From: Streptomyces sp. HUAS ZL42 | GTDB lineage: Bacteria > Actinomycetota > Actinomycetes > Streptomycetales > Streptomycetaceae | Direction of reading: 5' to 3' | NCBI RefSeq assembly: GCF_040782645.1 | Contig: NZ_CP160403.1 | Location: 8,777,001-8,841,000 of the forward strand | Length of the DNA stretch: 64,000 bases | Shown: one piece after another, positions 1 to 8,342 of the stretch | How positions within the stretch are numbered: the first letter of the stretch is position 1 | Layout of the letters: each line of letters opens with the position of its first letter | Program-made: the position numbers and the translations under genes | The notes under the pieces: model-generated | Seen by the model: only the letters and a program-made list of their open reading frames with translations | What the model was told of the DNA's origin: nothing | Databases searched by the model: none

Positions 1-1
1 G

Positions 2-775
2 TTGATAGCGAACACGGAGAAGGAAGCGCAGGAGCTGCTCCGCCACTACGACGCCGACGCGGGCCGGGTCGCCGTCGTCCACCCCGGGGTGAACCTGGAG
101 CGCTTCAGGCCCGGCGCCCGTGGTGCAGCGGCCGGCCGTGCTGCAGCCCGGTCCCGCCTCGGTCTACCGCAGGACGCGCTGATCCCCCTGTTCGCGGGCC
201 GCATACAGCCGCTGAAGGCACCGGACGTCCTGCTGCGCGCGGTGGCCCGGCTGCTGGAGGAGCGGCCGCGCCTGCGTGAGCGGATCCTGGTACCGGTCGT
301 GGGCGGGCCCAGCGGCAGCGGCCTGGCCAAGCCGGAAGGCCTCCAGAAACTGGCGGCCCGCCTCGGTATCTCCGACGTCGTGCTGTTCCGGCCGCCGGTC
401 GGCCAGGACAAGCTCGCCGACTGGTACCGGGCGGCGTCCGTCCTGGTCATGCCGTCCTACAGTGAGTCCTTCGGCCTGGTGGCCGTCGAGGCGCAGGCAT
501 GCGGCACCCCGGTGATCGCCGCCGAGGTCGGTGGTCTGCCGATCGCCGTACGAGACGGCGTCAGCGGCGTCCTCGTACCGGGGCACGACCCGGAGGACTA
601 CGCGCGGGCGCTGTGCACCTTCGCCGACGACCCGGGACGCTCCGCCCGGATGGGCGGGGCCGCGGTCCGGCACGCCCGGTCCTTCGGCTGGGACACGGCC
701 GCCGCGGCGACGGCGGATGTGTACATGGCGGCGATGCACCACCGGACGCATGGCGTTCAACCCGCCCTGGGATGA
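2..775 (+). CDS. mshA: MshA-like D-inositol-3-phosphate glycosyltransferase (3' part)
   Basis: This is the C-terminal 257 residues of a GT4-family glycosyltransferase, and the reading frame is open at the left edge, so the N-terminal part is outside the window. The fragment begins with the LIANTEKE segment and carries FAGRIQPLKAPDVLL, VVGGPSGSGLAKPEGL and the donor-binding SYSESFGLVAVEAQACGTPV region, all characteristic of MshA. MshA transfers GlcNAc from UDP-GlcNAc to 1L-myo-inositol-1-phosphate, the first step of mycothiol synthesis in actinobacteria. The following gene is an unrelated membrane protein, so this may be a second copy outside the usual mshA neighbourhood; that last point is inference. 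Confidence 0.85.
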   Translation: MIANTEKEAQELLRHYDADAGRVAVVHPGVNLERFRPGARGAAAGRAAARSRLGLPQDALIPLFAGRIQPLKAPDVLLRAVARLLEERPRLRERILVPVVGGPSGSGLAKPEGLQKLAARLGISDVVLFRPPVGQDKLADWYRAASVLVMPSYSESFGLVAVEAQACGTPVIAAEVGGLPIAVRDGVSGVLVPGHDPEDYARALCTFADDPGRSARMGGAAVRHARSFGWDTAAAATADVYMAAMHHRTHGVQPALG

Positions 776-887
776 CCGTCCCGCCCGCCGGCAGGCCGCA
801 TTACGTAGGCCGCTTACGTAGGGCTACTGATGCCGCCCTTGTCTCAGGCGGCTTGACTTGGCACCCCCGACAGCCCGGAGACATGCC

Positions 888-1436
888 ATGCAGGGTGCCG
901 TACGGCGGTTGGCGCGAGGCTCGGCCGCGCTCGCGGCGGTGGCGAGCCTCGCCGCCGCCGGGTGGCTGATCTGGCTGCTGCCCGGACCGGCGCTGTCCGC
1001 GGTGCTCGGCTTCGGCCCCGTGGACGGTGTCGTGGTGATCGCCGAGTGCCATGACGCCATCGATGCCGAGGGCAACTCGTCCGGCACCGACTGCACGGGC
1101 TCGTACGTCCCGCGCGGGACGGACGAGCCGTCCCGGGCGATCGTGCTGCAGTCGGCAGCCGAGGACTACCGGGCCGGTACGGGCGTGGAGGTGCGGACGG
1201 CGAGGGGACGGGCGTACGAACTCTCGAGCGGCGCCGTCCAGGACTTCGGCACCGTCACCGGGCTTCTGCTCGTCCCGTTCCTCACGCTGTCGGCCTGGCT
1301 GTTCACCTGCGCCCGCCACGCCCGCCTGGTGAACGGGGAAGGGTTCTTCTTCGCGGGTCTGGGCGGGATCGTCGCCGTCCTGGTGCTGGCCTTCGTGGCC
1401 GGTCTGCTGGTCGGCATCGGCACGGCGGTCTTCTGA
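888..1436 (+). CDS. small integral membrane protein of unknown function
   Basis: This 182-residue protein starts at ATG 888, chosen because a GGAG motif lies about 8 nt upstream; an in-frame TTG at 858 is possible but lacks that support. It has one hydrophobic segment at about residues 12-40, an extracytoplasmic-looking loop with two cysteines (residues about 52-70), and two more hydrophobic stretches near the C-terminus (about 130-150 and 160-182). I do not recognise the family. It stands alone between the mshA-like gene and the nucleoside locus. Confidence 0.7.
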   Translation: MQGAVRRLARGSAALAAVASLAAAGWLIWLLPGPALSAVLGFGPVDGVVVIAECHDAIDAEGNSSGTDCTGSYVPRGTDEPSRAIVLQSAAEDYRAGTGVEVRTARGRAYELSSGAVQDFGTVTGLLLVPFLTLSAWLFTCARHARLVNGEGFFFAGLGGIVAVLVLAFVAGLLVGIGTAVF

Positions 1437-1510
1437 CGCGCGGCCCGGCGCACGGACCGCCGCCCGGCCGCTCACCACGGCTCACGTCCGGTCCGCCCGG
1501 AAAGTGCGGG

Positions 1511-1539
1511 TTGTGCAAAACGTTTTGCATGCCTAGCTT
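1511..1539 (+). promoter_or_regulatory. candidate promoter giving a leaderless mRNA
   Basis: TTGTGC (1511-1516) and TAGCTT (1534-1539) are separated by 17 nt and fit a sigma-70-type -35/-10 pair. Position 1547, the A of the amidohydrolase ATG, lies at the expected transcription start, and no Shine-Dalgarno sequence precedes it. The LacI palindrome fills the spacer, so a bound repressor would block polymerase. Confidence 0.5.
1514..1529. promoter_or_regulatory. LacI-family operator, perfect 16-bp palindrome
   Basis: TGCAAAACGTTTTGCA is a perfect palindrome with the central CG typical of LacI/PurR-family operators. It lies between the putative -35 and -10 boxes of the amidohydrolase gene, whose neighbour at 2901 encodes a LacI-family regulator. 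Close variants occur at 5560 and 10945. Confidence 0.75.
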
Positions 1540-1546
1540 GTGCGCC

Positions 1547-2911
1547 ATGAGCGAGACAGCGCCCGCGACGCCGGGCGGCCTTGTGGTGACCGGATGCGAT
1601 GTGCTGCGCGTCCCGGCGGAGGGCGAGTGCGAGATCCTCCGGGCGCAGGACATCGTCGTGGCGCACGGCCGTATCCAGGAGGTGGGGCCCACCGGCACCG
1701 CGGTTGCGGAGACCGCCGCCGAGGTGATCGACGGCCGGGGCCTGCTGGCCGTACCGGGCCTGGTCAACGCGCACACGCACAGCCCGATGGTGCTGATGCG
1801 CGGAGCGGCCGAGGACGTGACGGTCGAGGGTTGGTTCAACGACCGCGTCTGGCCGATGGAGAGCAACCTCACCCCCGCCGACGTGCGCGCCGGTGCCCTG
1901 CTGGCCTGTGCCGAGATGATCCGCTCCGGGGTCACGGCCTTCGCCGACCACTACTTCTTCCCCGAGGGGATCGCCGAGGCGGTCGCCGGGACGGGACTGC
2001 GCGCCGACATCGCGCCCACCTACTTCAGCAGCCGGGGCGCGGCCGCCCTCGAGGAGACCGTCGCGTTCGCGGAGAAGTGGCACGGCCAGGCCGGGGGCCG
2101 GGTCACCGTCTCGCTCGGGCCGCACGCCCCGTACACGGTCGACGACGCGGACCTGCGCACCCTGTCCGGACACGCCCGTCGGCTGGGCCTGCGCATGCAC
2201 ATCCACGCCGCGGAACACCTGGAGCAGACCGAGGCCGGCCTCCGGCGGCGCGGCATCACACCGATCCGCGTGCTGCACGAGACCGGGGTGCTGGACGCCG
2301 GCGCCCTCATCGCCCACGGGTGCGGCATCGTCGCACAGGACCTGCCGCTGCTGGCCGAGTACGCCGACCGGACCGCCGTGGCCTGCTGCCCCAAGGTGTA
2401 CCTCAAACACGCGCTGTTCCCGCTCACCCCGGTCCGGGAACTGCTGGACGCCGGAGTGACGGTCGCGGCCGGCACGGACGGCGCCGCCGGGCACAACACG
2501 CTCGACATGTGGGAGGCGCTGCGGCTGGTGGCGCTGACCCAGAAGCAGGCGGTGCGGGACGCCACCTGGATGACCGTCTCCGACACCCTGCGGCTGGCGA
2601 CGCGCGGCGGGGCCCGCGCCCTCGGGCTGCAGGACCGGATCGGCGCACTGGAACCGGGGATGCGTGCCGACATCGTCCTGACCGACCTGTCCGGACTCCA
2701 CTGCCGCCCGCTGCACGACCCACGCGCGGCCCTCGTCTACAGCGCCCGCGCCACCGACGTCCGTACGGTGATCGTCGACGGCCGTGTCCTGATGCTCGAC
2801 GGCAGACTGCTGACGGTGGACGAGCCCGCTCTTCTCGCGGAGGCCGAGGCCCGTGTCGCGCGGATCCTCGACACCTCCCACGGGAGGGCGGTGCAGCACT
2901 ATGACCCGTGA
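1547..2911 (+). CDS. amidohydrolase, MTA/SAH (adenosine-type) deaminase-like
   Basis: This 454-residue metal-dependent hydrolase has the metal-binding HTH motif at residues 76-78 (PGLVNAHTHSP), HIHAAEH, an AHGCG histidine, and GTDGAAGHNTLDMWEAL with the catalytic aspartate. This set is typical of 5'-methylthioadenosine/S-adenosylhomocysteine deaminases (MtaD/ATZ/TRZ family). The expected reaction is deamination of an adenine nucleoside to its inosine form. It is the first gene of a LacI-controlled nucleoside locus and overlaps the LacI gene by 11 bp. ATG 1547 is preferred over TTG 1511, which lies within the operator. The exact substrate (MTA, SAH, adenosine or an analogue) cannot be read from sequence. 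Confidence 0.82.
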   Translation: MSETAPATPGGLVVTGCDVLRVPAEGECEILRAQDIVVAHGRIQEVGPTGTAVAETAAEVIDGRGLLAVPGLVNAHTHSPMVLMRGAAEDVTVEGWFNDRVWPMESNLTPADVRAGALLACAEMIRSGVTAFADHYFFPEGIAEAVAGTGLRADIAPTYFSSRGAAALEETVAFAEKWHGQAGGRVTVSLGPHAPYTVDDADLRTLSGHARRLGLRMHIHAAEHLEQTEAGLRRRGITPIRVLHETGVLDAGALIAHGCGIVAQDLPLLAEYADRTAVACCPKVYLKHALFPLTPVRELLDAGVTVAAGTDGAAGHNTLDMWEALRLVALTQKQAVRDATWMTVSDTLRLATRGGARALGLQDRIGALEPGMRADIVLTDLSGLHCRPLHDPRAALVYSARATDVRTVIVDGRVLMLDGRLLTVDEPALLAEAEARVARILDTSHGRAVQHYDP

Positions 2912-3953
2912 GCCGTCCGGGTGGGGGAGCGCCGGGGACCGCCCGGCGGTGCGCAGGCCCGCGTCCATCAAGGACGTGGCCGCCGCCGCGGGGGTCAGCC
3001 CCACCACCGTCTCCCATGTCCTCAGCGGCAACCGGCCGGTCAACGAGGACACCGCCGCCCGCGTCCGCAGCGTCGTCAACCGGCTCGGGTACGTCCCGGC
3101 CTCGCTGGCCCGCAGCCTCCAGGCCGGCTCCACCTCCGTCATAGGTCTGCTCATCCCCGACATCAGCAACACGTTCTTCGCCGAGCTCGCCAAGGGTGCC
3201 GAGGACGCCGCCCACGACCTGGGCTACGGACTGATCCTGTGCAACACCGAGTTCGACGCCGACCGCGAGGACCGCTACCTCGGCATGATCCGCAGCCGGT
3301 TCATCGACGGCATGGTGTACGCCTCCGGGTCACCGCCCTCCCGCAGGCGGCTGGAGGCCCTGATGGGCAAGTTCCCCATCGCCCTCGCCGACGAGGAGGT
3401 CGAGGGGCTGGAGGGCGCCCTCATCGCCACCGCGGACCACGAGGCCGGCGGCCGCCTGGTCGGCGAGCACCTGCGTGAGCTCGGCCACCGCCGGGCGCTG
3501 ATGCTCACCGGCCCCCGCGCTTTGAGGAGCAGCGTCGCCCGCGCCACCGGATTTGTCCGCGCGTTCCGCGGTCAGGTCGTCGACCGTGTCGGCGACTTCA
3601 AGGAGGCCTCCGGCTACCGCCTGGTCGCCAAACTCCTGGCGGAGGGCGGCCTGGACTGCACGGCCGTCTTCGCCGCGAACGACCTGATGGCCTTCGGCGC
3701 CCTCACCGCCCTCGCAGAAGCCGGACTCTCCGTCCCGCGGGACGTTTCCGTGGTCGGCTTCGACGACATCCCGGTCGCCTCCCTGGTCGCCCCGCCCCTG
3801 ACCACCGTCCACCAGCCCGCCTACGACGTGGGACGCACCGCGACCGCGCAACTCCTGCAGTACGTCTCCCGGGGCGAGGTCCCACCCGCCTCCCGGCACA
3901 CCCTCCCCGTCGAACTCAAGGTGCGCGGCAGCACGGCGCCCCCGGTCCGCTGA
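2901..3953 (+). CDS. LacI-family transcriptional regulator of the nucleoside locus
   Basis: This 350-residue protein has an N-terminal LacI helix-turn-helix and hinge ([22 protein letters not shown], then RSLQAGST) followed by a periplasmic-binding-like effector domain with [31 protein letters not shown] and [10 protein letters not shown]. It probably represses the genes behind the three TGCAAAAC-type palindromes in the window, with a purine nucleoside or base as inducer; both points are inference from location. Its ATG overlaps the end of the amidohydrolase gene, so it is probably autoregulated through the 1514-1529 operator. Confidence 0.9.
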   Translation: MTREPSGWGSAGDRPAVRRPASIKDVAAAAGVSPTTVSHVLSGNRPVNEDTAARVRSVVNRLGYVPASLARSLQAGSTSVIGLLIPDISNTFFAELAKGAEDAAHDLGYGLILCNTEFDADREDRYLGMIRSRFIDGMVYASGSPPSRRRLEALMGKFPIALADEEVEGLEGALIATADHEAGGRLVGEHLRELGHRRALMLTGPRALRSSVARATGFVRAFRGQVVDRVGDFKEASGYRLVAKLLAEGGLDCTAVFAANDLMAFGALTALAEAGLSVPRDVSVVGFDDIPVASLVAPPLTTVHQPAYDVGRTATAQLLQYVSRGEVPPASRHTLPVELKVRGSTAPPVR

Positions 3954-4035
3954 GTCCCTCCCGCCCATGTGTCCCACCTGCACGTTGCCGCGCTGCCCCG
4001 TGCCCGAATTCCCCCTCCAGGAAAGGCGATCCACC

Positions 4036-4785
4036 ATGCCCAGAGTTCTCGTCGTCGGCGAGTCCTGGTTCACGTACACGGTCCACCAGAAGGGCTTCGA
4101 CGCCTTCCACACCGCGGAGTACACCGAGGGCGGCGGCGTCTTCCTCGACGCGCTGCGCTCGCGAGGCCACGAGGTGACGTACGTCCCCGCGCACGAGATC
4201 CCCACGCGGGTCCCGGATTCCGCCGACGGCTTCGACGCCTACGACGTCGTGGTCATCAGCGACGTCGGCGCCAACAGCTTCCAGCTGCCGCCGCAGACCT
4301 TCGGCCGGTCCATCCCCTGCCCCGACCGCTCGGAGCTGGTGCGGGCCTTCGTCGAGCGGGGCGGTGGGGTGCTGATGATCGGCGGCTATCTCACCTTCAG
4401 CGGCATAGACGCCCGCGCGCGCTGGGGACGTACGCCGCTGGCCCCCGCGTTGCCGGTGGAGATGCTCGACCGGGACGACCGGGTGGAACTCCCGGCCGGG
4501 GCCGTGCCCGAGGTCGTGGCCGACCACGCGGTCGTACGAGGGCTGCAGCGGCTGTGGCCCGCGCTGCTCGGCCTCAACGAGGTCACCGTTCGGCCGGAGG
4601 CGTCCGTGCTGGCCGAGTGCGCCGGGCATCCGCTGCTGGTCGTCGGCGGACACGGCGCGGGCCGGTCGGCCGCGTTCACCTCGGACGTGGCACCGCACTG
4701 GGCACCGCCGCCGTTCCTGAGCTGGGAGGGATACGCCGAGCTGTGGGACCGGCTGGTGCGCTGGCTCGCCGGGGCGGAGCTGTGA
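4036..4785 (+). CDS. glutamine-amidotransferase-like protein (GATase1 / DUF1355 type)
   Basis: This 249-residue protein resembles the cytosolic glutamine-amidotransferase-like family: RVLVVGESWFT at the start, DVVVISDVGANSF, RGGGVLMIGGYLTFSG and LLVVGGHGAGRSAAFTSDVAPHW near the end. No Cys-His-Glu glutaminase triad is obvious: at the usual nucleophile-elbow position it has GGYLTF. It may therefore be a binding or hydrolytic relative rather than a true glutaminase. ATG 4036 follows an AGGAAAGG ribosome-binding site at 4018-4025. It lies between lacI and deoD and overlaps deoD by 4 bp, which links it to nucleoside metabolism, but its reaction is unknown. Confidence 0.75.
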   Translation: MPRVLVVGESWFTYTVHQKGFDAFHTAEYTEGGGVFLDALRSRGHEVTYVPAHEIPTRVPDSADGFDAYDVVVISDVGANSFQLPPQTFGRSIPCPDRSELVRAFVERGGGVLMIGGYLTFSGIDARARWGRTPLAPALPVEMLDRDDRVELPAGAVPEVVADHAVVRGLQRLWPALLGLNEVTVRPEASVLAECAGHPLLVVGGHGAGRSAAFTSDVAPHWAPPPFLSWEGYAELWDRLVRWLAGAEL

Positions 4786-5519
4786 CACGCGCACAGGGCA
4801 CACCCCACATCGCCGCAGCGCCGGGCGACTTCGCCCCGCTGGTGCTGATGCCGGGCGACCCGCGCCGGGCCCGCCGCATCGCCGAGACGTTCCTGCAGGA
4901 CGCCCGGCTGGTCACCGACGTGCGCGGCGTCTTCGGCTACACCGGCACCCACGAGGGCGAGCCCATGTCGGTCCTCGCCTCCGGCATGGGGATCCCGTCG
5001 GTGTCGATCTACGCGACCGAGCTGCTGCGCCACTACGGGGTCCGCAGGATCGTCCGGGTCGGTACGGCGGGCGCGATCCCGGGGTCGGTGGCGCTGCGGG
5101 ACGTCGTGATCGCCTCCGCCGCGCACACCGACTCCCAGGTCGGCCGACTCCCGGACTTCGGGGTCACGCTGTCCCTCGCCCCGTCCCACCGGCTCCTCGG
5201 CGCCGCCGTACGGGCCGCGGGGCAGGAACAGCCGGACGGCGGGGGAGCGGTGCACGTGGGGCCGGTGTTCAGCACGGACCACTTCTATCTGGACCGGCCC
5301 GCCGTCTTCGAAGCGCTGGAACGGCGGGGCACCCTCGCGGTCGAGATGGAGGCCGCGGGACTGTACGCCGTCGCCGCCGCGGAGGGCGGGGAGGCACTCG
5401 CCGTACTGACCGCCTCCGACCATCTGCGCACGGGCAAGGAGCTCTCCGCCGCCGAGCGGGAGACCTGCTTCGAGCGGGCCGTGCGCATCGCGGCCGCCGC
5501 CCTCCTGGCCGATGTCTGA
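4782..5519 (+). CDS. deoD: purine-nucleoside phosphorylase, DeoD type
   Basis: This 245-residue enzyme starts at GTG 4782, sharing GTGA with the preceding stop. It shows the hexameric-PNP signatures MPGDPRRARRIAETFL (phosphate binding), GMGIPSVSIYATELL, RVGTAGAIP, AVEMEAAGLYA (ribose binding) and LTASDHLRTGKEL, with the catalytic aspartate in SDH. It phosphorolyses purine (deoxy)nucleosides to base plus (deoxy)ribose-1-phosphate in the cytoplasm. Together with the deaminase-like enzyme and the adjacent BMP-type transporter it forms an import and salvage route. Confidence 0.9.
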   Translation: MTRAQGTPHIAAAPGDFAPLVLMPGDPRRARRIAETFLQDARLVTDVRGVFGYTGTHEGEPMSVLASGMGIPSVSIYATELLRHYGVRRIVRVGTAGAIPGSVALRDVVIASAAHTDSQVGRLPDFGVTLSLAPSHRLLGAAVRAAGQEQPDGGGAVHVGPVFSTDHFYLDRPAVFEALERRGTLAVEMEAAGLYAVAAAEGGEALAVLTASDHLRTGKELSAAERETCFERAVRIAAAALLADV

Positions 5520-5559
5520 ATTTCTCCCGGAGGAAATCAAACAGAAACCGGACGACATA

Positions 5560-5575
5560 GCCAAAACGTTTTGCA
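5560..5575. promoter_or_regulatory. LacI-family operator upstream of the nucleoside transporter
   Basis: GCCAAAACGTTTTGCA matches the perfect palindrome at 1514-1529 at 14 of 16 positions, with an intact CAAAACGTTTTG core. A TAGCCA hexamer (5558-5563) and TACTGT (5581-5586) with 17-nt spacing could be the promoter, again with the operator covering the spacer. It lies 65 nt before the start of the BMP lipoprotein gene. Confidence 0.7.
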
Positions 5576-5639
5576 CTTCTTACTGTCGACGCAACCACTC
5601 ACCCCACACCCGCCAATGCACATGATCAGGAGACAGAAG

Positions 5640-6734
5640 ATGAGACACGGGAAAAGCGCCGCCGCGGCGGTAGTGGCGGGAATGCTCGCACTCGCCGCAT
5701 GCGGCGGATCGGACGGTGATTCCGGGACCACCGGAGCGTCCGGCAAGCCCCGCATCAAACTGGTGATCAACGGCGGACTGGGCGACAAGTCGTTCTTCGA
5801 CTCCGCCTACGAGGGCCTGCAGCGCGCCCAGAAGGACCTCGGCTACGACCTCAAGGTGGTGGAACTCGGCTCGGACCGCACCAAGTGGGAGCCCGGTTTC
5901 GAGGACGCCGCCGCGGCCGACGACTACGACATCCTCGCCGCCGGCACCTTCGACGTCACCGACTACATCGGTGATCTCGCCCCGCAGTACCCGGACAAGA
6001 AGTTCTGGGTGTTCGACGCGCCCGTGGACTACAGCGGCAAGAACGGCACCTGTTCCAACAAGTGCGAGAACGTCTACTCCGTGACCTTCAAGCAGAACGA
6101 GGGCGGATATCTCGCCGGATTCCTCGCCGAGAAGCTCATCGCCGCCAAGTCCCTGAAGGGAGCGGAATCCCAGAAGAAGGCCGGTGTCATGGGAGGAGTG
6201 AAGATCCCTCTCATCGACGACTTCGTCGTGGGATTCAAGGCCGGATTCACGGCCGCCGGCGGCAGCCACTCCGACGTCCTCGTGCAGTACGTCGGCGGCG
6301 ACAAGCCCTTCGGTGATCCGGCCAAGGGCAAGGAGATCTCCACCGCCATGTACGGCCAGGGCGCCGCACTGGTGTGGCCGGTCGCCGGGCTCTCCGGGCT
6401 CGGCACCTTCGAGTCCGCGGCCGCCGCGAAGCGCTACGCGTTCGGCGTCGACTCCGACCAGTACCAGACGCTCGCCGACCAGGCGCAGAAGAACACCGTC
6501 GTCACCTCCATCCTCAAGAACGTCGGCAACGCCCTCTACAAGGCCGCGCAGGACGACCGGAAGGACTCCCTCGAGTACGGCGCCGTCGAGACCGTCGGCC
6601 TCGCCGAGGACGCCGTCGGCTACGTCAACGACGACCACTTCAAGGAGCTGGTGCCGGAGCAGATCCGCACCGAGCTCCAGGCGGCCGCCGACAACGTGAA
6701 GTCCGGCTCCGTCAAGGTCCCCAGCGCCCTGTAG
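5640..6734 (+). CDS. BMP-family nucleoside-binding lipoprotein (ABC transporter)
   Basis: This 364-residue lipoprotein has a basic N-terminus, a hydrophobic segment and the lipobox LAAC with Cys21. The mature part is a BMP/PnrA (Med)-type substrate-binding domain: INGGLGDKSFFDSAYEGL, FVVGFKAGF, YVGGDKPFGDPAKGKEIS and FGVDSDQYQ. The start at 5640 is preceded by AGGAGACAG, and the signal peptide begins cleanly there. It should capture purine nucleosides outside the membrane for the permeases encoded downstream. It is the first gene of the transporter transcription unit and has a LacI operator directly upstream. Confidence 0.9.
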   Translation: MRHGKSAAAAVVAGMLALAACGGSDGDSGTTGASGKPRIKLVINGGLGDKSFFDSAYEGLQRAQKDLGYDLKVVELGSDRTKWEPGFEDAAAADDYDILAAGTFDVTDYIGDLAPQYPDKKFWVFDAPVDYSGKNGTCSNKCENVYSVTFKQNEGGYLAGFLAEKLIAAKSLKGAESQKKAGVMGGVKIPLIDDFVVGFKAGFTAAGGSHSDVLVQYVGGDKPFGDPAKGKEISTAMYGQGAALVWPVAGLSGLGTFESAAAAKRYAFGVDSDQYQTLADQAQKNTVVTSILKNVGNALYKAAQDDRKDSLEYGAVETVGLAEDAVGYVNDDHFKELVPEQIRTELQAAADNVKSGSVKVPSAL

Positions 6735-6755
6735 CCGAACGAAACGGTCCCGACG

Positions 6756-8342
6756 ATGAACGAGTCATGGCACACCGCAGGTCCAGCCGTCGCCGCCCGC
6801 GCGGTGACGAAGACCTACGGCAACGGGGTGCGCGCGGTCCGCGGCGTGGACCTGGAGGTCCCGGCCGGTGAGATCCGGGCGGTGGTCGGCGAGAACGGCG
6901 CGGGCAAGTCCACGCTGATGAAGATGTTCTACGGCCTGGAGCAGCCCTCGTCCGGCGAGATCCTGATCGGCGGACGCCCGCGCGAGCTGCGCGGACCTGC
7001 CTCGGCGATCGCGCTCGGCGTGGGCATGGTGCACCAGAACCTCATGCTGGTGCCCTCCTTCACCGTCGCCCAGAACGTCGTTCTCGGCGTCGAGCCCGGC
7101 CACCGCGGCCTCGTCGACCCCAGGGCGGCCGTCGAGACGACCGCCCGGCTGGCCGAGGAGTCGGGCCTCGCCGTCGACCCCAGGGCACGCGTCGACGAGG
7201 TGTCGGTCGGGATGCGTCAGCGCACCGAGATCCTCAAGGCGCTGCACCGGCGGGCGAAGGTGCTGATCCTGGACGAGCCGACCGCCGTTCTCACCCCGCA
7301 GGAGACCGAGGATCTCTTCGCCGCCGTACGTCGCCTGCGCGACGGCGGGATGACCGTGCTGTTCATCTCGCACAAGCTGAGGGAGGTGCGGGAGATCAGC
7401 GACACGGTCAGCGTGATGCGGGCCGGCTCCCTGGTGGGGACCGTGCCCACGGCCGACGCCACCGAACGCTCCCTGGCCGCCATGATGGTCGGCCGCGACC
7501 TGTCCCTGGACGTCGACCGGGTGCCCGCCCGCCGGGGCGAAGTCACCCTGCGGGTACGGAGGCTGGGGTACCGGGCGCCCATCGGCCAGTCCCTGCACTG
7601 TCTCTCCTTCGACGTCGCCGCAGGGGAGATCGTCGGCGTGGCCGGCATCGAGGGCAACGGGCAGAGCGAACTCGCGGAGATCCTGGCGGGGTTGCGCCGC
7701 CCCACCACCGGCACGATCCACGTCGGCGGCACGGACACCGCCGGACTCGACGTCACCGGACACCGCAGGGCCGGCGTGGGGTACGTCCCGGAGGACCGGC
7801 TGCGCAACGGAGCCGCACTGGACGAGTCGATCGCCGACAACCTGGTCGTCGACCGCCACGACCGCCGCCCGCTCGCCCGCCGCGGCGTCCTGCGTCCCAG
7901 GGCGGTGCGCGCCCATGCCGATCGGCTGATCCGCCAGTACGCGATCCGCACCCCCGACCCGTCCGTCCCCGTGCGCGCGCTGTCCGGCGGCAACATGCAG
8001 AAGGTGATCGTCGCCCGCGAACTCTCCGCGGGGCCACGGCTGTTGATCGCTTCCCAGGTCACCCGCGGGGTCGACGTCGGCGCCATGCGCTTCATGTACG
8101 AACGTCTCGTCGCCGCCCGCGACGCCGGCGCCGCCGTCCTGCTGATCTCCGCCGACCTGACCGAACTGCTGGCCCTGTCCGACCGGTTGCTCGTCCTCAA
8201 GGACGGCCTCCTCGTCGGCCGGTTCGACGACACCGCCGGTCTCACCGAGAAGCACGTCGGCCTCTACATGCTCGGTGTCGAGCACCACGACGAGGAGCAC
8301 CTGACGACAGGTCTCGACTCCGGTGAGGAGCACGCCCCGTGA
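6756..8342 (+). CDS. nucleoside ABC transporter ATP-binding protein (two NBDs)
   Basis: This 528-residue protein has two fused ATPase domains, as in the NupA/YufO sugar-and-nucleoside importer family. NBD1 has a normal Walker A (GENGAGKST), a divergent signature (VSVGMRQR) and Walker B LILDEPTAVL. NBD2 has the family's degenerate P-loop GIEGNGQSE, signature LSGGNMQK and LLIASQVTRGVD. The asymmetry means NBD1 and NBD2 probably each complete only one normal composite site. It overlaps the next gene by 4 bp and energises the two permeases. Confidence 0.92.
   Translation: MNESWHTAGPAVAARAVTKTYGNGVRAVRGVDLEVPAGEIRAVVGENGAGKSTLMKMFYGLEQPSSGEILIGGRPRELRGPASAIALGVGMVHQNLMLVPSFTVAQNVVLGVEPGHRGLVDPRAAVETTARLAEESGLAVDPRARVDEVSVGMRQRTEILKALHRRAKVLILDEPTAVLTPQETEDLFAAVRRLRDGGMTVLFISHKLREVREISDTVSVMRAGSLVGTVPTADATERSLAAMMVGRDLSLDVDRVPARRGEVTLRVRRLGYRAPIGQSLHCLSFDVAAGEIVGVAGIEGNGQSELAEILAGLRRPTTGTIHVGGTDTAGLDVTGHRRAGVGYVPEDRLRNGAALDESIADNLVVDRHDRRPLARRGVLRPRAVRAHADRLIRQYAIRTPDPSVPVRALSGGNMQKVIVARELSAGPRLLIASQVTRGVDVGAMRFMYERLVAARDAGAAVLLISADLTELLALSDRLLVLKDGLLVGRFDDTAGLTEKHVGLYMLGVEHHDEEHLTTGLDSGEEHAP

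Noticed and set aside
1511..1546. TTG 1511 as the amidohydrolase start, adding 12 residues
   Set aside because: It lies within the operator and the -35 box and has no ribosome-binding site; ATG 1547 fits a leaderless start.
3969..5519. A single 516-codon frame covering the GATase-like and DeoD regions
   Set aside because: The first half is an arginine-rich out-of-frame reading of the 4036-4785 gene; only the part from GTG 4782 resembles a protein (DeoD).
5580..6638. 352-codon minus-strand frame opposite the BMP lipoprotein gene
   Set aside because: The plus strand encodes a complete lipoprotein with signal peptide and operator; the antisense product has repetitive Val/Gly/Glu composition.
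6765..8333. 522-codon open frame antisense to the nucleoside transporter ATPase
   Set aside because: It is a GC-skew shadow of a gene with full ABC motifs; its translation is low-complexity Gly/Ala/Asp/His-rich without any domain.
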